Notes under the pieces: generated by a model | Database searches by the model: none | Seen by the model: only the letters and a program-made list of their open reading frames with translations | What the model was told of the DNA's origin: nothing | Made by a program: the position numbers and the translations under genes | In this document: positions 6,089-6,534 of the stretch, one piece after another | Numbering within the stretch: position 1 is the stretch's first letter | Layout: each line of letters begins with the position of its first letter | Source of the DNA: Pseudomonadota bacterium | GTDB lineage: Bacteria; Desulfobacterota; Desulfovibrionia; Desulfovibrionales; Desulfovibrionaceae | Length of the DNA stretch: 6,534 nucleotides | Assembly (NCBI GenBank): GCA_023417745.1 | Contig: JAEZEM010000035.1 | Span: forward strand, 1-6,534 | Reading direction: 5' to 3'

Positions 6089-6534
6089 TCAGGCCAGACC
6101 GAGAATCCAGCCCTCGACGGCGGCGGCCTGACGTTCGGCCTCGCTCAGGGCCGGCTCCAGGAAGGCTCCCAGCCGGCCGGCCCGGTCGGTGGCCTGGAGC
6201 CAGGAGCACAGACTGAACGCGTCGTGCTGGTCCGGGGTGCGGCCGCTTCGAGGGTAGAGGTGGCTGACCAGGGACGGATAGGCCTCGGCCACAACCGACG
6301 TCCCGGCCGGCGGCGTAAAGCCGTCAAAGGGCCAGCAGTGCAGCGGCCGGGCTGTTTCCCGGCGGATGCGCCGAAGCTGGGTCAGGCCGGCGAAGGTCGA
6401 CTTGGCTACCGACCCGGGCACGTCGAAATGAAACACCGACTTGGCCCGGCCGGTGCGGATCTCGCAAAGCCGCCGCCAGCGCGAACTGCCCAGCCGGGCC
6501 GCGCCGTCGCCAAACGCGCCTTGGCGGATGAAAT
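6089..6534 (-). CDS. DUF429-like predicted nuclease family protein (5' partial)
   Basis: A minus-strand gene cut by the right edge. 147 residues are readable in frame from base 6532 down to the TGA at 6091-6089. A GTG at 6436 is in frame, but conserved-looking sequence continues upstream of it, so it is not the start. Motifs in order: VFHFDVPGSVAKST, WPFDGFTPPAG, VVAEAYPSL, RTPDQHDAFS and a closing VEGWILG. The E-x-YP, D-x-x-DA and EGWI series is the pattern I associate with the DUF429 / RNase H-like predicted nuclease group; the acidic residues could form a metal site. The match is from memory and the activity is unproven. It converges on the feo operon with only the terminator region between them. 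The short 125-base intergenic region shows no separate strong terminator for this strand. Confidence 0.65.
   Translation of the reverse strand, partial: FIRQGAFGDGAARLGSSRWRRLCEIRTGRAKSVFHFDVPGSVAKSTFAGLTQLRRIRRETARPLHCWPFDGFTPPAGTSVVAEAYPSLVSHLYPRSGRTPDQHDAFSLCSWLQATDRAGRLGAFLEPALSEAERQAAAVEGWILGLA

Noticed and set aside
6089..6436. GTG at 6436 as the true start of the minus-strand gene
   Set aside because: The frame stays open to the window edge with plausible coding sequence upstream, and the motif at the GTG (VFHFDVPGSVAKST) looks internal to a domain.

Overview
The window is GC-rich with strong third-position G/C bias and reads like a chromosomal segment of a deltaproteobacterium (Desulfobacterota), most likely a Desulfovibrio or Solidesulfovibrio relative. 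That placement is inferred from three things: the codon bias, the style of the FeoB (a helical insert before its last membrane block), and an intergenic GC-rich repeat of a type I recall from those genomes. No marker gene in the window proves it. I see no tRNA, rRNA, CRISPR array, transposase or integrase.

Left part (1-1158): the 3' end of a SiaB-type (GHKL-like fold) protein kinase gene, then a 280-base spacer holding an AT-only inverted repeat and a possible folded leader. Next is a complete SiaC-type regulatory phosphoprotein with a five-serine run at the expected phosphorylation site. In the Pseudomonas SiaABCD pathway, SiaB phosphorylates SiaC, a PP2C phosphatase (SiaA) reverses this, and unmodified SiaC activates a diguanylate cyclase (SiaD). 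Neither SiaA nor SiaD is inside this window.

Middle part (1159-2745): a GC-rich hairpin repeat, then a methyl-accepting chemotaxis-type signalling protein. It has two adjacent membrane helices, essentially no periplasmic sensor domain, and a well conserved cytoplasmic signalling tip.

Right part (2746-6027): a ferrous iron uptake operon. A Fur-box-like sequence overlaps the end of the chemotaxis gene. It is followed by feoA, feoB (4-base ATGA overlap) and a small exported protein (8-base overlap with feoB), and the operon closes with a clear intrinsic terminator. FeoB carries the full GTPase motif set and membrane gate motifs plus an unusual helical insert of roughly 110 residues.

Right edge (6089-6534): a convergent, 5'-truncated minus-strand gene whose conserved motifs resemble the DUF429 / predicted RNase H-like nuclease family. 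All other long reading frames I considered are antisense or frame-shifted shadows of these genes. Nothing in the window amounts to a clearly new system. The best leads are the FeoB insert, the overlapping exported partner, the Fur-like site, and the SiaB/SiaC pair beside a sensorless chemoreceptor.
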